A DNA stretch of 49,004 bases from an uncultured Erysipelotrichaceae bacterium (GTDB taxonomy: Bacteria > Bacillota_I > Bacilli_A > Erysipelotrichales > Coprobacillaceae), in contig UPXV01000021.1 in assembly GCA_900538465.1 (NCBI GenBank), forward strand, positions 1-49,004, written 5' to 3'. Numbering within the stretch: the stretch's first letter is position 1; each line of letters opens with the position of its first letter. The notes under the pieces were generated by a model, which was given only the letters and a program-made list of their open reading frames with translations, had not been told where the DNA came from and did no database searches. Shown piece after piece: positions 24,682 to 33,643 of the stretch. Position numbers and translations under genes: made by a program.

Positions 24682-25548
24682 ATGAAGAAGACTTTAGTCA
24701 TTGGTTCTAGTGTATGTGATGTTATTATCAATATTCATCACATGCCAAAAACAACAGGTGATGAAAATATTATTAGTCAACATTTTTCAATCGGTGGATG
24801 TGCTTATAATGTTGCGAGTATGTTAAGATATTATCAGTTACCTTATACACTTTTTTCACCCATTGGAACAGGTATTTATGGGGATTTTGTAAAGCAAACT
24901 TTTATGAGTAAAAAGATTCCTATTTCTATTGAAACAAAACAAAAGAATGGTTGTTGTTATTGTTTTGTAGATCATCTTGGAGAAAGAACTTTTATTTGTG
25001 AACATGGGGCTGAATATTTTTATCAAAAAGAATGGTTTGATAAACTAGATGTTTCTCAATATAGTCAAGTCTATATATGCGGATTAGAAATTGAAGAAAC
25101 AACTGGTGATATCATCATTGATTTTTTAGAAAAGCATCCTCAACTACATGTTTATTTTGCACCTGGACCAAGAATTCTTTCTATTGATTCTAAAAAAATG
25201 CAACGCATTTTTAAACTTCATCCAACTCTTCATCTTAATGAACAAGAAATATTAAGTTATACAAAAGAAAAAGATTTATCTCAAGGAGCTGATAAACTTT
25301 ATCAGCAAACCAAGCAAACCATTATTGTCACATTAGGTGCAAAGGGATGCTATGTTTATGATGGTCAACAAGAATATTTTATTGATGGATATCCAACTCA
25401 AGTTGTTGATACAATTGGAGCTGGAGATAGTCATATTGGTACTTTTATTGCCCAGCAAATGATGGGAGTTTCTCTTCAAGAGAGTTTAAAACAAGCCAAT
25501 CAAATAGCAAGTCAAGTGGTTGGTATTTCAGGAGCCACTTTAAAATAA
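24682..25548 (+). CDS. PfkB-family sugar/nucleoside kinase
   Basis: 288 residues of ribokinase fold. GDENIISQHFSIGGCAYNVA is the substrate-binding N-terminal signature (GG-x-x-N-x-A), and DTIGAGDSHIGTFI is the C-terminal signature with the catalytic Asp and the anion hole. The unusual Ser in GAGDS replaces the more common A/S/T. ATG 24682 follows AGAGGTGG; an in-frame ATG at 24640 does not. The substrate could be a pentose, fructose phosphate or a nucleoside. Confidence 0.88.
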   Translation: MKKTLVIGSSVCDVIINIHHMPKTTGDENIISQHFSIGGCAYNVASMLRYYQLPYTLFSPIGTGIYGDFVKQTFMSKKIPISIETKQKNGCCYCFVDHLGERTFICEHGAEYFYQKEWFDKLDVSQYSQVYICGLEIEETTGDIIIDFLEKHPQLHVYFAPGPRILSIDSKKMQRIFKLHPTLHLNEQEILSYTKEKDLSQGADKLYQQTKQTIIVTLGAKGCYVYDGQQEYFIDGYPTQVVDTIGAGDSHIGTFIAQQMMGVSLQESLKQANQIASQVVGISGATLK

Positions 25549-25569
25549 AAAGGCATTAATCAATGCCTT
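25545..25569 (-). terminator. Terminator of the lactate dehydrogenase gene
   Basis: Stem AAGGCATT/AATGCCTT (25550-25557 with 25562-25569) with a 4-base loop, then a T-rich run on the minus strand. The gene stop lies within the stem. Confidence 0.8.
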
Positions 25570-26515
25570 CATCTAAATCCAAACTTTCTAAAACTTCTTT
25601 AAGGGCTTTTGCACTTTCTTGAAGTTTTTTATTTTCTTCATTATCTAAATAAATATCAACAACTTTTTCTACACCTTGATTTCCAACTACTGTTGGAATA
25701 CTTAAACATAAATCTGTCAAACCAAACTCACCTTGCATCAAACTTGAAATTGGTAAAACAGCATGTTCATTTTTTACAATTGCAGTCGCAATTCTTTTCA
25801 CTGCAACTGCCACACCATAATAAGTGGCTCCTTTACGTTCAATAATTTCATAAGCACTATCTCTAACTTCTTGAGCCAATCTTTCCATAGCTTCTTGGTG
25901 TTGAAAATGTCCTCTCAATTCACAAAAATGATTAATGTGAATACCTGCAACTTGTGCCCCTGACCACACAGCCAGTTCACTATCACCATGTTCACCAATT
26001 ATATAAGCATGAACATCACGAGGATCAACCTGTAAATGTCTACCTAAAACATATTTTAATCTTGCTGTATCCAAAACAGTTCCTGATCCAATGACACGAT
26101 GTGATGGAAAACCAGATAATTTTAATGTCACATAAGTTAAAATATCTACAGGATTAGAAACAATCAATAAAATCCCTTCACAATGACGATTTTTAATTTC
26201 TGGAATAATACTTTTAAAAATTTGAACATTTTTCTTAACCAAATCCAAACGTGTTTCGTTTGGTTTTTGATTTGCTCCTGCAGTAATGACAATTAATCCT
26301 GCATCAACAATATCATCATAATCTCCTGCATATATATTCATAGGTGTTAAATAAGCACTCCCATGACTTAAATCCATAGCTTCACCTTCAGCTTTCTGGT
26401 GATTCGCATCAATTAATACCATTTCTGAAAACAATCCTGTTTGAATTAAACTAAAAGCTGATGTTGCGCCAACAAATCCACAACCAATCACAGCAACTTT
26501 TTGCATATTGACCAT
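25556..26515 (-). CDS. ldh: L-lactate dehydrogenase
   Basis: 319 residues. Rossmann motif VAVIGCGFVGATSA; VSNPVDILTYV (substrate-side Asn and the coenzyme loop); the active-site IGEHGDSE with the catalytic His; Arg-rich NETRLDLVKKN. The Gln/Arg pair (GANQKPNETR) of the mobile loop favours lactate over malate dehydrogenase. It reduces pyruvate to L-lactate with NADH, regenerating NAD+ in fermentation. AGGAGG is three bases before ATG 26521 but nine before ATG 26515, which I prefer. Monocistronic, with its own terminator. Confidence 0.93.
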   Translation of the reverse strand: MVNMQKVAVIGCGFVGATSAFSLIQTGLFSEMVLIDANHQKAEGEAMDLSHGSAYLTPMNIYAGDYDDIVDAGLIVITAGANQKPNETRLDLVKKNVQIFKSIIPEIKNRHCEGILLIVSNPVDILTYVTLKLSGFPSHRVIGSGTVLDTARLKYVLGRHLQVDPRDVHAYIIGEHGDSELAVWSGAQVAGIHINHFCELRGHFQHQEAMERLAQEVRDSAYEIIERKGATYYGVAVAVKRIATAIVKNEHAVLPISSLMQGEFGLTDLCLSIPTVVGNQGVEKVVDIYLDNEENKKLQESAKALKEVLESLDLDEGID

Positions 26516-26577
26516 AATCATCTACCTCCTGATGATTTATAGTATAGTCACATTGTTTGTTTTTTCAAATGATATGC

Positions 26578-27228
26578 TTATGATTTTTTCTTAATAGGAT
26601 GACGAATAACTGTTTTTAAATTTTCAACTTTGGTTTTACGAGGATCACTTAAATAGATTTCATGATGATAACGACCAGAATCTTCTTTTAAATCATTAAC
26701 ATATCCTTGTTCTTTAATAAATTCATTCATTTTCAAAACACTTGACACTTCTTCATCATAAGAGCCTTTATGCATGATTTGAACACATAATCCTTCATGA
26801 TATTCAAAATATTGAGCTAAATTCACATTTAATTCTGGTTTTTTCTTTTGAACATCCTGTTTCACTTGTTCAAAATAATCTTTTGTGACAAACTCAGGAA
26901 GTCGAATCATAGAATACCAATGGAATTTATTTTTATCAACAATTCTTTCTCCATCAAAATATCCTTCATCACCAAACCATAAGCCTTCAAGTGGAGGAAC
27001 AACATATTCAAAATATCCCTCAGGTTGATTCCCACTCATTTTACTCATTTTAATTGTATATGAAATAGCATACAATATTCCCATTGCTTCTTTGTATGAC
27101 AAAGATGTATTAGGATCCCCTTCGCCTTCAACCATCACATAATGAATAGGTGGAACATCTATCAATGTTGGTTTATTTTGAGGCATATATAAATCTTTAT
27201 ACTCTTTTTTATAATCTAATTTATTCAT
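26578..27228 (-). CDS. GyrI-like small-molecule-binding protein
   Basis: 216 residues. The pattern NKPTLIDVPPIHYVMVEGEGDP at the N-terminus and YEYVVPPLEGLWF-type core match the GyrI-like/SOUL superfamily members (COG4832) that bind hydrophobic or cationic small molecules; some hydrolyse them. GGAG precedes ATG 27228 by eight bases. The start overlaps the end of the acetyltransferase gene upstream by eight bases, so these two are cotranscribed; both may act in detoxification (inference). Confidence 0.8.
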   Translation of the reverse strand: MNKLDYKKEYKDLYMPQNKPTLIDVPPIHYVMVEGEGDPNTSLSYKEAMGILYAISYTIKMSKMSGNQPEGYFEYVVPPLEGLWFGDEGYFDGERIVDKNKFHWYSMIRLPEFVTKDYFEQVKQDVQKKKPELNVNLAQYFEYHEGLCVQIMHKGSYDEEVSSVLKMNEFIKEQGYVNDLKEDSGRYHHEIYLSDPRKTKVENLKTVIRHPIKKKS

Positions 27229-27961
27229 GAATCTCACTCCATATCTTTTCTAATTTTCTTATATTTAAAACTTCTCTAGTGACAAATTTCTTGTTATAAA
27301 ATAAACTATAGGTCGTTAATGGTGTTGGTGCATGTAAAGCATCTTCTCTTGTTTGAATATGATGTGTTTTTAAAGGAATATTCTCTTGTATACAGTAGTC
27401 TTCAATTTCTTTAACATATTTAATGTTAAATGGACATTGATGTGTATAGTATAAAATCAAGCCATCTTCCTTGATGTCATCAATTTGAAATTGAGGTTCA
27501 ATGAGATTTTTTTCAAAAGGATAAAATAATAATTCATACTCTTCATTCCACTTATCGACACTATAAAAACCTTGTTTAATCAAAAAATCATAATCCATTA
27601 AAAAACCTTTTTTCTTTGGTGAAGATAAAATCACTAAACCCTTCTTCCCTTTTTGTTGACTATCTTCAATACACATTCTTAATAATTCTTTAGCATACCC
27701 ATGACCTTGAAATTTCCCAGATACCCATAAACAATTGATATACATATAATCACTTCCTGATAAATGAATCCATGCTTTTTCAATAGGTAAATATTCAATA
27801 AAACATTTCCCTCTTTCATTTAATTTTGTAAAAACAAGACCTTCTTCTATCCTTTGTTTTAACCATTCTTTTTTTGATGTTGCCTGATTATCTTTAGCAG
27901 ACATGGCACAACAGATATGTTCTTTTTCAATATTTTCTAATGTTAATGTTATTGTTTCCAT
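27221..27961 (-). CDS. GNAT acetyltransferase with C-terminal YoaP-like domain
   Basis: 246 residues. The N-terminal GNAT domain holds the acetyl-CoA loop LWVSGKFQGHGYAKELL (about 85-100). The C-terminal 85 residues carry a thioredoxin-like segment with a single Cys in YYTHQCPFNIKYVKEI and VTREVLNIRKLEKI, as in Bacillus YoaP-type proteins. The ATG at 27961 directly follows an alternative GTG. Upstream partner of the GyrI-like gene. The substrate is unknown. Confidence 0.82.
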   Translation of the reverse strand: METITLTLENIEKEHICCAMSAKDNQATSKKEWLKQRIEEGLVFTKLNERGKCFIEYLPIEKAWIHLSGSDYMYINCLWVSGKFQGHGYAKELLRMCIEDSQQKGKKGLVILSSPKKKGFLMDYDFLIKQGFYSVDKWNEEYELLFYPFEKNLIEPQFQIDDIKEDGLILYYTHQCPFNIKYVKEIEDYCIQENIPLKTHHIQTREDALHAPTPLTTYSLFYNKKFVTREVLNIRKLEKIWSEIHE

Positions 27962-27990
27962 CACTTTTCCTCTCTTTCATATCCATTATA

Positions 27991-28022
27991 ACAAAAGAAA
28001 CTTGACACCCTATGTCAAGTTT
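27991..28022 (-). terminator. Terminator of the WYL regulator gene
   Basis: Stem AAACTTGACA around CCCTA (27998-28007 with 28013-28022), followed by T-rich sequence on the minus strand. Confidence 0.8.
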
Positions 28023-28920
28023 ATTCATAAAGTTTTTTTATTTTCTCAATTTCATCTTTTAACTGTTGACGCAGCGAGATTGGCTCAATCACTTCAACCC
28101 CACTTCCAAACGAAAGAAGAAAAGAAAGCAACCATTGATGTTGACATATTTTTGTTGTGACGAAATAACCATCATCCATCTCTTGAATATCCTGATATGA
28201 AAATTCATCATAAACAAAACTTCCTAATGATTTTTGAAATTTCAAAATCACATCAATGTCTTGTGTTTCTTCTTGATAGGCAATAGGTGTTTGTTTGGGT
28301 AATTGATTCTTATCAAAATATTCATCTTTTCCTTTGATAAAACTCATTCGTGATAATTTATATGTACGATAAGATTCTTTCTTTTTTTCATAAGCTTGTA
28401 AATACCAACTATTCCCTTTAAAGAAAATTTTAACTGGATAAACTTCTCGAAAACTTTTTTGACCTTGTCCATTCATATAATCAAAAGTCATTACTTGATG
28501 TTTAAAAATAAATTTCTTTAACAAATCAAAACGATGATTCATTTCTTGATCTTGATGCCATGAAGTGAAATCAACTTCTAACCAATCCTGACTTTCTTGT
28601 TGAAAGATAATTTGCATTCTTTTTAAAAGATTTTGATATTCTTCTATATGTAAAGATGATAAACTTTTTAAAGCCCAAAGAATTTGTTGTTGATCTTGTG
28701 TATCTAATATTGTTTTATCAAAAGCAAAATTTTCATCTAAATAAATACCCCCACCCTTTCCTTGAATCATGGTTACTGGGATTCCTGCAACTAATAATTT
28801 ATCTAAATCACGATAAATTGTTCTTTGAGAAACTTCAAAATGTTCTGCTAATTCTTTGGCAGTTGTTTGTCTTTTATCAATAAGATAATAAAGAATTTCA
28901 AATAATCTTCCTGTTGCCAT
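28021..28920 (-). CDS. YafY-type HTH and WYL-domain regulator
   Basis: 299 residues. The N-terminal winged helix (LFEILYYLIDKRQTTAKELA, then VSQRTIYRDLDKLLVAGIP) is the HTH_11/DeoR type. The C-terminal WYL domain includes FIFKHQVMTFDYMNG and EVYPVKIFFKGNSWYLQAY. WYL domains sense ligands, sometimes nucleotides or ssDNA. ATG 28920 has AGAGGTG upstream; the longer in-frame start at 28989 is not supported. It may control the GNAT/GyrI pair that follows after a terminator. Confidence 0.85.
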   Translation of the reverse strand: MATGRLFEILYYLIDKRQTTAKELAEHFEVSQRTIYRDLDKLLVAGIPVTMIQGKGGGIYLDENFAFDKTILDTQDQQQILWALKSLSSLHIEEYQNLLKRMQIIFQQESQDWLEVDFTSWHQDQEMNHRFDLLKKFIFKHQVMTFDYMNGQGQKSFREVYPVKIFFKGNSWYLQAYEKKKESYRTYKLSRMSFIKGKDEYFDKNQLPKQTPIAYQEETQDIDVILKFQKSLGSFVYDEFSYQDIQEMDDGYFVTTKICQHQWLLSFLLSFGSGVEVIEPISLRQQLKDEIEKIKKLYE

Positions 28921-28966
28921 ATTTACACCTCTTTTTCTTATCATATCGAATTTTGATACCAAATGC

Positions 28967-28993
28967 AAAAAAACTTGGCATTTTGCCAAGTTT
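28967..28993 (-). terminator. Terminator of the lipoprotein gene
   Basis: Stem AAACTTGGCA/TGCCAAGTTT (28971-28980 with 28984-28993), 3-base loop, seven T on the minus strand. Confidence 0.88.
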
Positions 28994-29858
28994 ATAAAGA
29001 TTCTAATTCTTCTGTGTTGGTATCTAATTCATTTAAGAATTGATCATACCATTTTTTAATTTCTTGAAATTCGCTATATTGTTTTAAAGAAGGTGTTCCT
29101 TGAAGAATGGAATTATCTTTATAGCGATATATAATCTGTGATTGATCACTCACAATATAACCAACAGTTCCTTTTTTTGGTGTATATAGATAACCTGTTT
29201 TTGCTCCTCCAGATAAATCCATATCTTGATTAACAACCATACAACTTGAAGCAACAACCACAATTTTATAACGACTTCTATTTTTTGTAATGATAATACG
29301 TCCATTATCTTCTTTTAAATCATATCCTTTTTGTTTAAGATTGTTTTTCAATTCTATGATTCGATTTTTCATATCACTAATCAATTCTTGGCGAACTTGT
29401 TCATTAAAATAAGTGACCATTGCATTTCCTATATCATCTGTTGTCACTTTTAAATCATCAAGTTTCTGTTGATATTTTTGGTAGGCTTCTTTTCTACCTT
29501 GATCTTGATAATCTTCTAGATCTTGTTGATCAATTTGATATTTTCCATCTTTATAGATCATATATATAAATTCTTGACTTTCTTCTTGGCAAGGATAGAT
29601 TTGAACAGTTTTGATTTGATCGGCAGTAAGTGGATGCATGGCAAAATATTCTTTTGGATTATCATCATTAAAAATCATATTCATATACATATCATCAAAA
29701 GCAAACGATAAAAATAATCCTGTGTCATCAAAAGCAACCTTTGCATCTTGACTGTTAATCAATGAAGTTGAATCCTGTGAAGATGATTGATGACTCTGAC
29801 ATCCCACTAAACTTATCCCTAATAATAAAGCTAACATGATTGTTGTTATTTTTTTCAT
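28992..29858 (-). CDS. Putative lipoprotein of unknown function
   Basis: 288 residues. A lipobox LVGC puts the lipid-modified Cys at position 20 after a hydrophobic signal segment, so the mature protein sits on the outer membrane face. A Ser/Gln-rich linker follows. The remainder is a mixed fold with a long helical stretch (about 135-190) and a C-terminal acidic tail; it resembles DUF1307/YehR-type lipoproteins only loosely. Monocistronic. It borders the phage-derived cluster. Confidence 0.7.
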   Translation of the reverse strand: MKKITTIMLALLLGISLVGCQSHQSSSQDSTSLINSQDAKVAFDDTGLFLSFAFDDMYMNMIFNDDNPKEYFAMHPLTADQIKTVQIYPCQEESQEFIYMIYKDGKYQIDQQDLEDYQDQGRKEAYQKYQQKLDDLKVTTDDIGNAMVTYFNEQVRQELISDMKNRIIELKNNLKQKGYDLKEDNGRIIITKNRSRYKIVVVASSCMVVNQDMDLSGGAKTGYLYTPKKGTVGYIVSDQSQIIYRYKDNSILQGTPSLKQYSEFQEIKKWYDQFLNELDTNTEELESL

Positions 29859-29945
29859 AAGTTCTCCTTTTTATTAACTCTCTTATATTTATATTATGTC
29901 ACGTATTTGAAATTGTTACAAATATTATACTAATTATTACCTATT

Positions 29946-30818
29946 TTATTCAATTTGAATCATAAAATGAGTAACAGGATGGCCAAATATTCCAGCATAT
30001 CCATCTTGGTTATTTTTGGTTTCGATATCATATTGCCAACCATAATTTGTTTTATATTTTGCACGTAGATAGGGACGGATATAATTAGGCGTATAATAAT
30101 AGACCTGAATAGCATCAATGATTTGATGATTTCCAGCGAAACCTGTTTTGATATTATGAATATCATAATCCCAAATCCATCCCAACCATTTTCCACCTTT
30201 GACATGGACACGATATTTAATCTTTCCTTGATCCACTCTTATTGCAATAGCAGTGATAGGATCATTTTGATTATTGTAAAGATTGTCTAAATTTTGAATT
30301 TCTTTGTGCCAGCCTTGTTGTGTTTCAACGCGATAATAGACATTTACTTTTTGATTATTCTTCTTAGAATAATCAATATACTTATCAAAACATCCACAAC
30401 GACTCCATTGCCTTTCATGCAAATGATATGTATTTTCTTTTCCACATCCTTTACAATAAGTTTTTTGGATTCCATTTTCCCAAATAGGACTTGATTCAAC
30501 AACAATACCCTCTCCAATATAAATACCAATATGTCCTTTCATCCATACAAGCCAACCTTTTTTTAGATTCCTCATATTTGAACTTACTGATGTACATTGC
30601 TTTATCATTGTATCAGCATTAATATCAGGTACACCATTTGATCCATACTTCCCATTATTTGGATAACCCCAAAGAATTCCCTTAATTAATCCCGAACAAT
30701 CACACAACAGATATTTTCCTTGCTTTTTATTCATAAATGCTCCTAACTTATATAAAGTTGGTAATTGTTCACAATATAAAGCTTTTGCAATAAAATCATC
30801 GACTTTCATTTTGCCCAT
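29946..30818 (-). CDS. Endolysin: NlpC/P60-like domain plus wall-binding repeats
   Basis: 290 residues. The N-terminal ~150 residues form a papain-like NlpC/P60-type peptidase: LLCDCSGLIKGIL gives the catalytic Cys, HIGIYIGEGIVVES the catalytic His. Between them lies a Cys/His cluster (YCKGCGKENTYHLHERQWSRCGC) that may bind metal. The C-terminal half has two beta repeats of ~60 residues, rich in Trp/Tyr (IKYRVHVKGGKWLGWIWDY; YRPYLRAKY-type), similar to ChW-like wall binders. It would cut peptidoglycan stem peptides for lysis release. ATG 30818 has GGGAG upstream. It overlaps the holin-like gene by 23 bases. Confidence 0.8.
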   Translation of the reverse strand: MGKMKVDDFIAKALYCEQLPTLYKLGAFMNKKQGKYLLCDCSGLIKGILWGYPNNGKYGSNGVPDINADTMIKQCTSVSSNMRNLKKGWLVWMKGHIGIYIGEGIVVESSPIWENGIQKTYCKGCGKENTYHLHERQWSRCGCFDKYIDYSKKNNQKVNVYYRVETQQGWHKEIQNLDNLYNNQNDPITAIAIRVDQGKIKYRVHVKGGKWLGWIWDYDIHNIKTGFAGNHQIIDAIQVYYYTPNYIRPYLRAKYKTNYGWQYDIETKNNQDGYAGIFGHPVTHFMIQIE

Positions 30819-31089
30819 TCGCTTCACTCCCTCTATGTTTTAACAAATGAATATCTTTATCTAAACAATTCATTTTTATCTTGATTTCATCAATTTGTTG
30901 ATCATGTTTTTGGATTCTTTGATTTTGAATTTCATTATCATTACGTAAAACAACAATACAATCTTTTAATTCTTGAATAACAATTTTTAATTCTTGAATA
31001 GGTTGAGTGAATTTTTGAATAACTGTTATAAAAGATCCTAAAGTAATAATAATCAAAACAGTATTTCCAATAAGTTGTTCTTGTAGCAT
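30796..31089 (-). CDS. Phage coiled-coil membrane protein (holin/XhlA-like)
   Basis: 97 residues: N-terminal transmembrane segment (VLIIITLGSFITVI), then a long coiled coil (IQELKIVIQELKDCIVVLRN...QIDEIKIKMN). This resembles XhlA/hemolysin-type lysis proteins that sit beside holins. ATG 31089 follows AGGAGG. Located between the small holin and the endolysin. Confidence 0.7.
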   Translation of the reverse strand: MLQEQLIGNTVLIIITLGSFITVIQKFTQPIQELKIVIQELKDCIVVLRNDNEIQNQRIQKHDQQIDEIKIKMNCLDKDIHLLKHRGSEANGQNESR

Positions 31090-31099
31090 TGTTTTCCTC

Positions 31100-31267
31100 C
31101 TATCTTGGTTCATCTTTCTTTGTAAAATAATATGTAATAACTGCTGTAATAACTGATGAAATTAATTCTGGTGGTAATTGTTTTGTTAATGTTCCATAAA
31201 CAAATACTCCCATAACTGTTAAAGTCATAAGACTTTTCACTTTTAATAAAGCTTTTAATTCTTCCAT
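31100..31267 (-). CDS. Small phage holin
   Basis: 55 residues, MEELKALLKVKSLMTLTVMG... with two hydrophobic helices joined by a KQLPPE turn and a charged C-terminus KKDEPR, the class II holin pattern. AGGAGG precedes the ATG. Its stop codon lies in the ribosome binding site of the next lysis gene. It forms membrane lesions letting the endolysin out. Confidence 0.75.
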   Translation of the reverse strand: MEELKALLKVKSLMTLTVMGVFVYGTLTKQLPPELISSVITAVITYYFTKKDEPR

Positions 31268-31277
31268 GGCTTTCCTC

Positions 31278-32441
31278 CTATTGTTCTTTAATAAACTTCT
31301 TTTTTAATTCATCTATATCTTTTTTTAATATATTTATTTCTTCTTGTTGTTGCTTAAAATTAGTCAATAATTTTTGAATCATATGCGTATTTAATGCAAT
31401 GAGTTCTTCATATAAAATAGAATAATTATCATTTTTCTCATCATACTGATAGGCTACAAATTCATAATCACTAATTCCACAATTTTCCATAGCATTTTTT
31501 AAATCTTGAGCAACAAAACCACTATGATATTGATTGTCCTCCTCTTCTTGTTTTAACTTATATCGAAGTGGAGATAACAATAAAAACATTTTTTCAAATC
31601 GGTTATCAAATTCTTTAAAATCACATTTCAATCTTTTATCCGATGCAACATTAGGTGAATATAAAACATACAAATCTGAAAACCTATGTGATGTTGTTCC
31701 CAGTGATGTATGTCCATTAGAAGCAGGCATAAAATTGGCATCCCATCTCCCACTATCTTGAATGAAGTGTAATCCAGCAAAAGTTGTTCCCCAATAAAAA
31801 GGTCCACCTGTTTCATTTCTCGTATAAAATGTTGATGAACCATCATGCCCAATCCATGCTTTTCTTGTTCCACCATAAGCATTATAAAAACCCAACCATC
31901 CTGTTGTGCTAAATTGTGCGCCTAACCAACAATCCCCATGCGAATAAAGAGTCCCTCGTACATCTACTCCTTTGCTTACATCTAAAGAATTATTAATCAC
32001 AACATTTTGATTAGGTAGATATGTGATTCCATTATTTCCATAAATAATTTCTATACCATTACTCCTTAAACCTTGGTTATGACTTGCATTAAAATAATAC
32101 CCATTAACAATTCCATTAAATGTATCTCCATTAATATCAGGAACTTTTTTCCATGCATACCATGTTCCATCATAATAGGAACGATACCAAAAGCCACTAT
32201 TATTATAAGTTTGATACGTTTGATAAATATAATTTCGATGGATAACTGTTAACAAACCTGCTTCAGCAGTTGGATAATTTAAAGCCAATGATGTATTCAC
32301 ATTGGCACTTTGATGATAATAACCTTCATTTGTTAAGTTATTTAAATTGACATTAGCTCCTAAATCATATTGATAACATAAACTTTCACTTCTTTTTGGT
32401 ACCTCTATTTCATGAGTACCATATTTAAATTTATAACTCAT
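31278..32441 (-). CDS. Tail fibre with C-terminal S74 chaperone domain
   Basis: 387 residues. The N-terminal ~270 residues are a fibre shaft with Gly/Tyr/Asn-rich beta repeats (NNSGFWYRSYYDGTWYAWKK). From SDKRLKCDFKEF on is the intramolecular chaperone (peptidase S74), self-cleaving at that Ser after trimer folding; a helical bundle and coiled-coil end follow. The protein probably recognises the target cell. Last structural gene, just before the holins. Confidence 0.88.
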   Translation of the reverse strand: MSYKFKYGTHEIEVPKRSESLCYQYDLGANVNLNNLTNEGYYHQSANVNTSLALNYPTAEAGLLTVIHRNYIYQTYQTYNNSGFWYRSYYDGTWYAWKKVPDINGDTFNGIVNGYYFNASHNQGLRSNGIEIIYGNNGITYLPNQNVVINNSLDVSKGVDVRGTLYSHGDCWLGAQFSTTGWLGFYNAYGGTRKAWIGHDGSSTFYTRNETGGPFYWGTTFAGLHFIQDSGRWDANFMPASNGHTSLGTTSHRFSDLYVLYSPNVASDKRLKCDFKEFDNRFEKMFLLLSPLRYKLKQEEEDNQYHSGFVAQDLKNAMENCGISDYEFVAYQYDEKNDNYSILYEELIALNTHMIQKLLTNFKQQQEEINILKKDIDELKKKFIKEQ

Positions 32442-32459
32442 AATTATTTACTTGTTAAT

Positions 32460-32972
32460 CTATGCAACTCTTACCCATATATAAACAGCCATAAAGGGTT
32501 GTAAATTCTGAGAATTTCCACTTCCAGTTGAGGCGATTGTATGAGAATGTGCACCTTGCGTTGATATATGTAAAGAATGTGTATGACCTCCATTTGTAGA
32601 AGACACCTTATTGGCTGGTCTATAAGAATCAGCAACATAAGCCAAAGCATAATTTGAACCAGCTATACTATTAAATCTATATTCATTAAATGGTAAAGTG
32701 TGGGAATGATTTCCTGAACTATCCATTGAAATCTCATGAACATGTCCTCCTGCACTACTCTCATTATGATTATGGCTTTGTAAATATTTACTTCCACCTG
32801 TTTTTTTCAAACTATTGAAATCACCATCATTTGTATCGATGCAAACAATTGTTCTGCCTGGGCATAAGAGTTCCCATACCCCTCCAAAATTCACTGATGG
32901 ATTTTGAGCATTCACACTAATAATACAATCTCCTATCCGATACAATTCCTTCCCATTTACGGTCTTAAACAT
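32460..32972 (-). CDS. Histidine-rich tail tip protein (HxH repeats), copy 2
   Basis: 170 residues. N-terminal GKELYRIGDCIISVNAQNPS and GGVWELLCPGRTIVCID (tail-collar type start), then His pairs: HNHN, HVHE, HSHT, HTHS, HSHT. The end NLQPFMAVYIWVRVA is the typical microdomain at the end of such proteins. Alternating His in trimeric fibres chelate iron or other metals along the axis (as in T4 gp37 tips). It shares most of the N- and C-terminal sequence with its neighbour at 32986. AGGAGGAG precedes the ATG. Confidence 0.75.
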   Translation of the reverse strand: MFKTVNGKELYRIGDCIISVNAQNPSVNFGGVWELLCPGRTIVCIDTNDGDFNSLKKTGGSKYLQSHNHNESSAGGHVHEISMDSSGNHSHTLPFNEYRFNSIAGSNYALAYVADSYRPANKVSSTNGGHTHSLHISTQGAHSHTIASTGSGNSQNLQPFMAVYIWVRVA

Positions 32973-32985
32973 TTTTCATCTCCTC

Positions 32986-33582
32986 CTACGAAACCCTTAT
33001 CCACATATAAACAACAATATAAGGTTGAAGATTATTATGTGCAGTACCTCCTCCTGTATTTTGATTAGAAGCCGTATTTGCATTAACGGTTATACTATGC
33101 GTATGATCACCAACACTATTAATTGTAATTGTATGCGTGTGACTGCCATCCGAAGACGTTCTTGCATGATATTGAGCATTTGTATTACTATCATCTGTTC
33201 TTTGATGGACTGTATATCTTGCTGTTCCATTTGCCCCATCCTTATCAGAACCCACATTGTGTCTATGTGCACCTGCACTACTTGAACTTGCTGTATGTCC
33301 ATGAGCTCCAGCACCTGCTGTACTCCCGCTATGTCCATGAGCATTTTGGGTATGTGTATGACTTGGCATTTCACTCACTGATAATGTATGTTTCTTTTCA
33401 CCACCTGTTTTTTTAATACTATTAAAATCCAGATCACTTGTATCAATACAAACCAATGTTCTTCCTGGTGCGAATAATTCCCATGTTCCTCCATATTGTT
33501 TTGATGGATTTTCTGAACTTGTAGAAATAATAACATCACCAACACGATAAAATAATTTTCCTATTACTGTTTGAAATGGCAT
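32986..33582 (-). CDS. Histidine-rich tail tip protein (HxH repeats), copy 1
   Basis: 198 residues. Same layout as its neighbour: N-terminal GKLFYRVGDVIISTSSENPS, GGTWELFAPGRTLVCID, then HTHTQNAHGHS, AHGHT, AHRHN, HTHT, HTHS, and NLQPYIVVYMWIRVS at the end. The His pairs repeat within Gly/Ala/Ser-rich spacers, fitting a trimeric metal-chelating spike. Tandem duplication with divergence in the middle suggests receptor-binding variation. The ATG at 33582 is preferred to the GTG at 33591, by Shine-Dalgarno spacing. Confidence 0.75.
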   Translation of the reverse strand: MPFQTVIGKLFYRVGDVIISTSSENPSKQYGGTWELFAPGRTLVCIDTSDLDFNSIKKTGGEKKHTLSVSEMPSHTHTQNAHGHSGSTAGAGAHGHTASSSSAGAHRHNVGSDKDGANGTARYTVHQRTDDSNTNAQYHARTSSDGSHTHTITINSVGDHTHSITVNANTASNQNTGGGTAHNNLQPYIVVYMWIRVS

Positions 33583-33643
33583 AAATTTCACTTTCCTTTC
33601 TTTTTAAAGAGGGATACATGATTAACAAGTTTACCCTCCTTTT

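Noticed and set aside
33090..33374. Possible CRISPR-like or minisatellite array in the His-rich tip genes
   Set aside because: The repeats are short codon-level HxH spacers without constant spacer length; they encode protein.
33025..33416. Plus- and minus-strand ORFs of 86-95 codons within the His-rich tip gene
   Set aside because: They arise from the His/Cys/Met-biased complement of the HxH repeats; no ribosome binding site.
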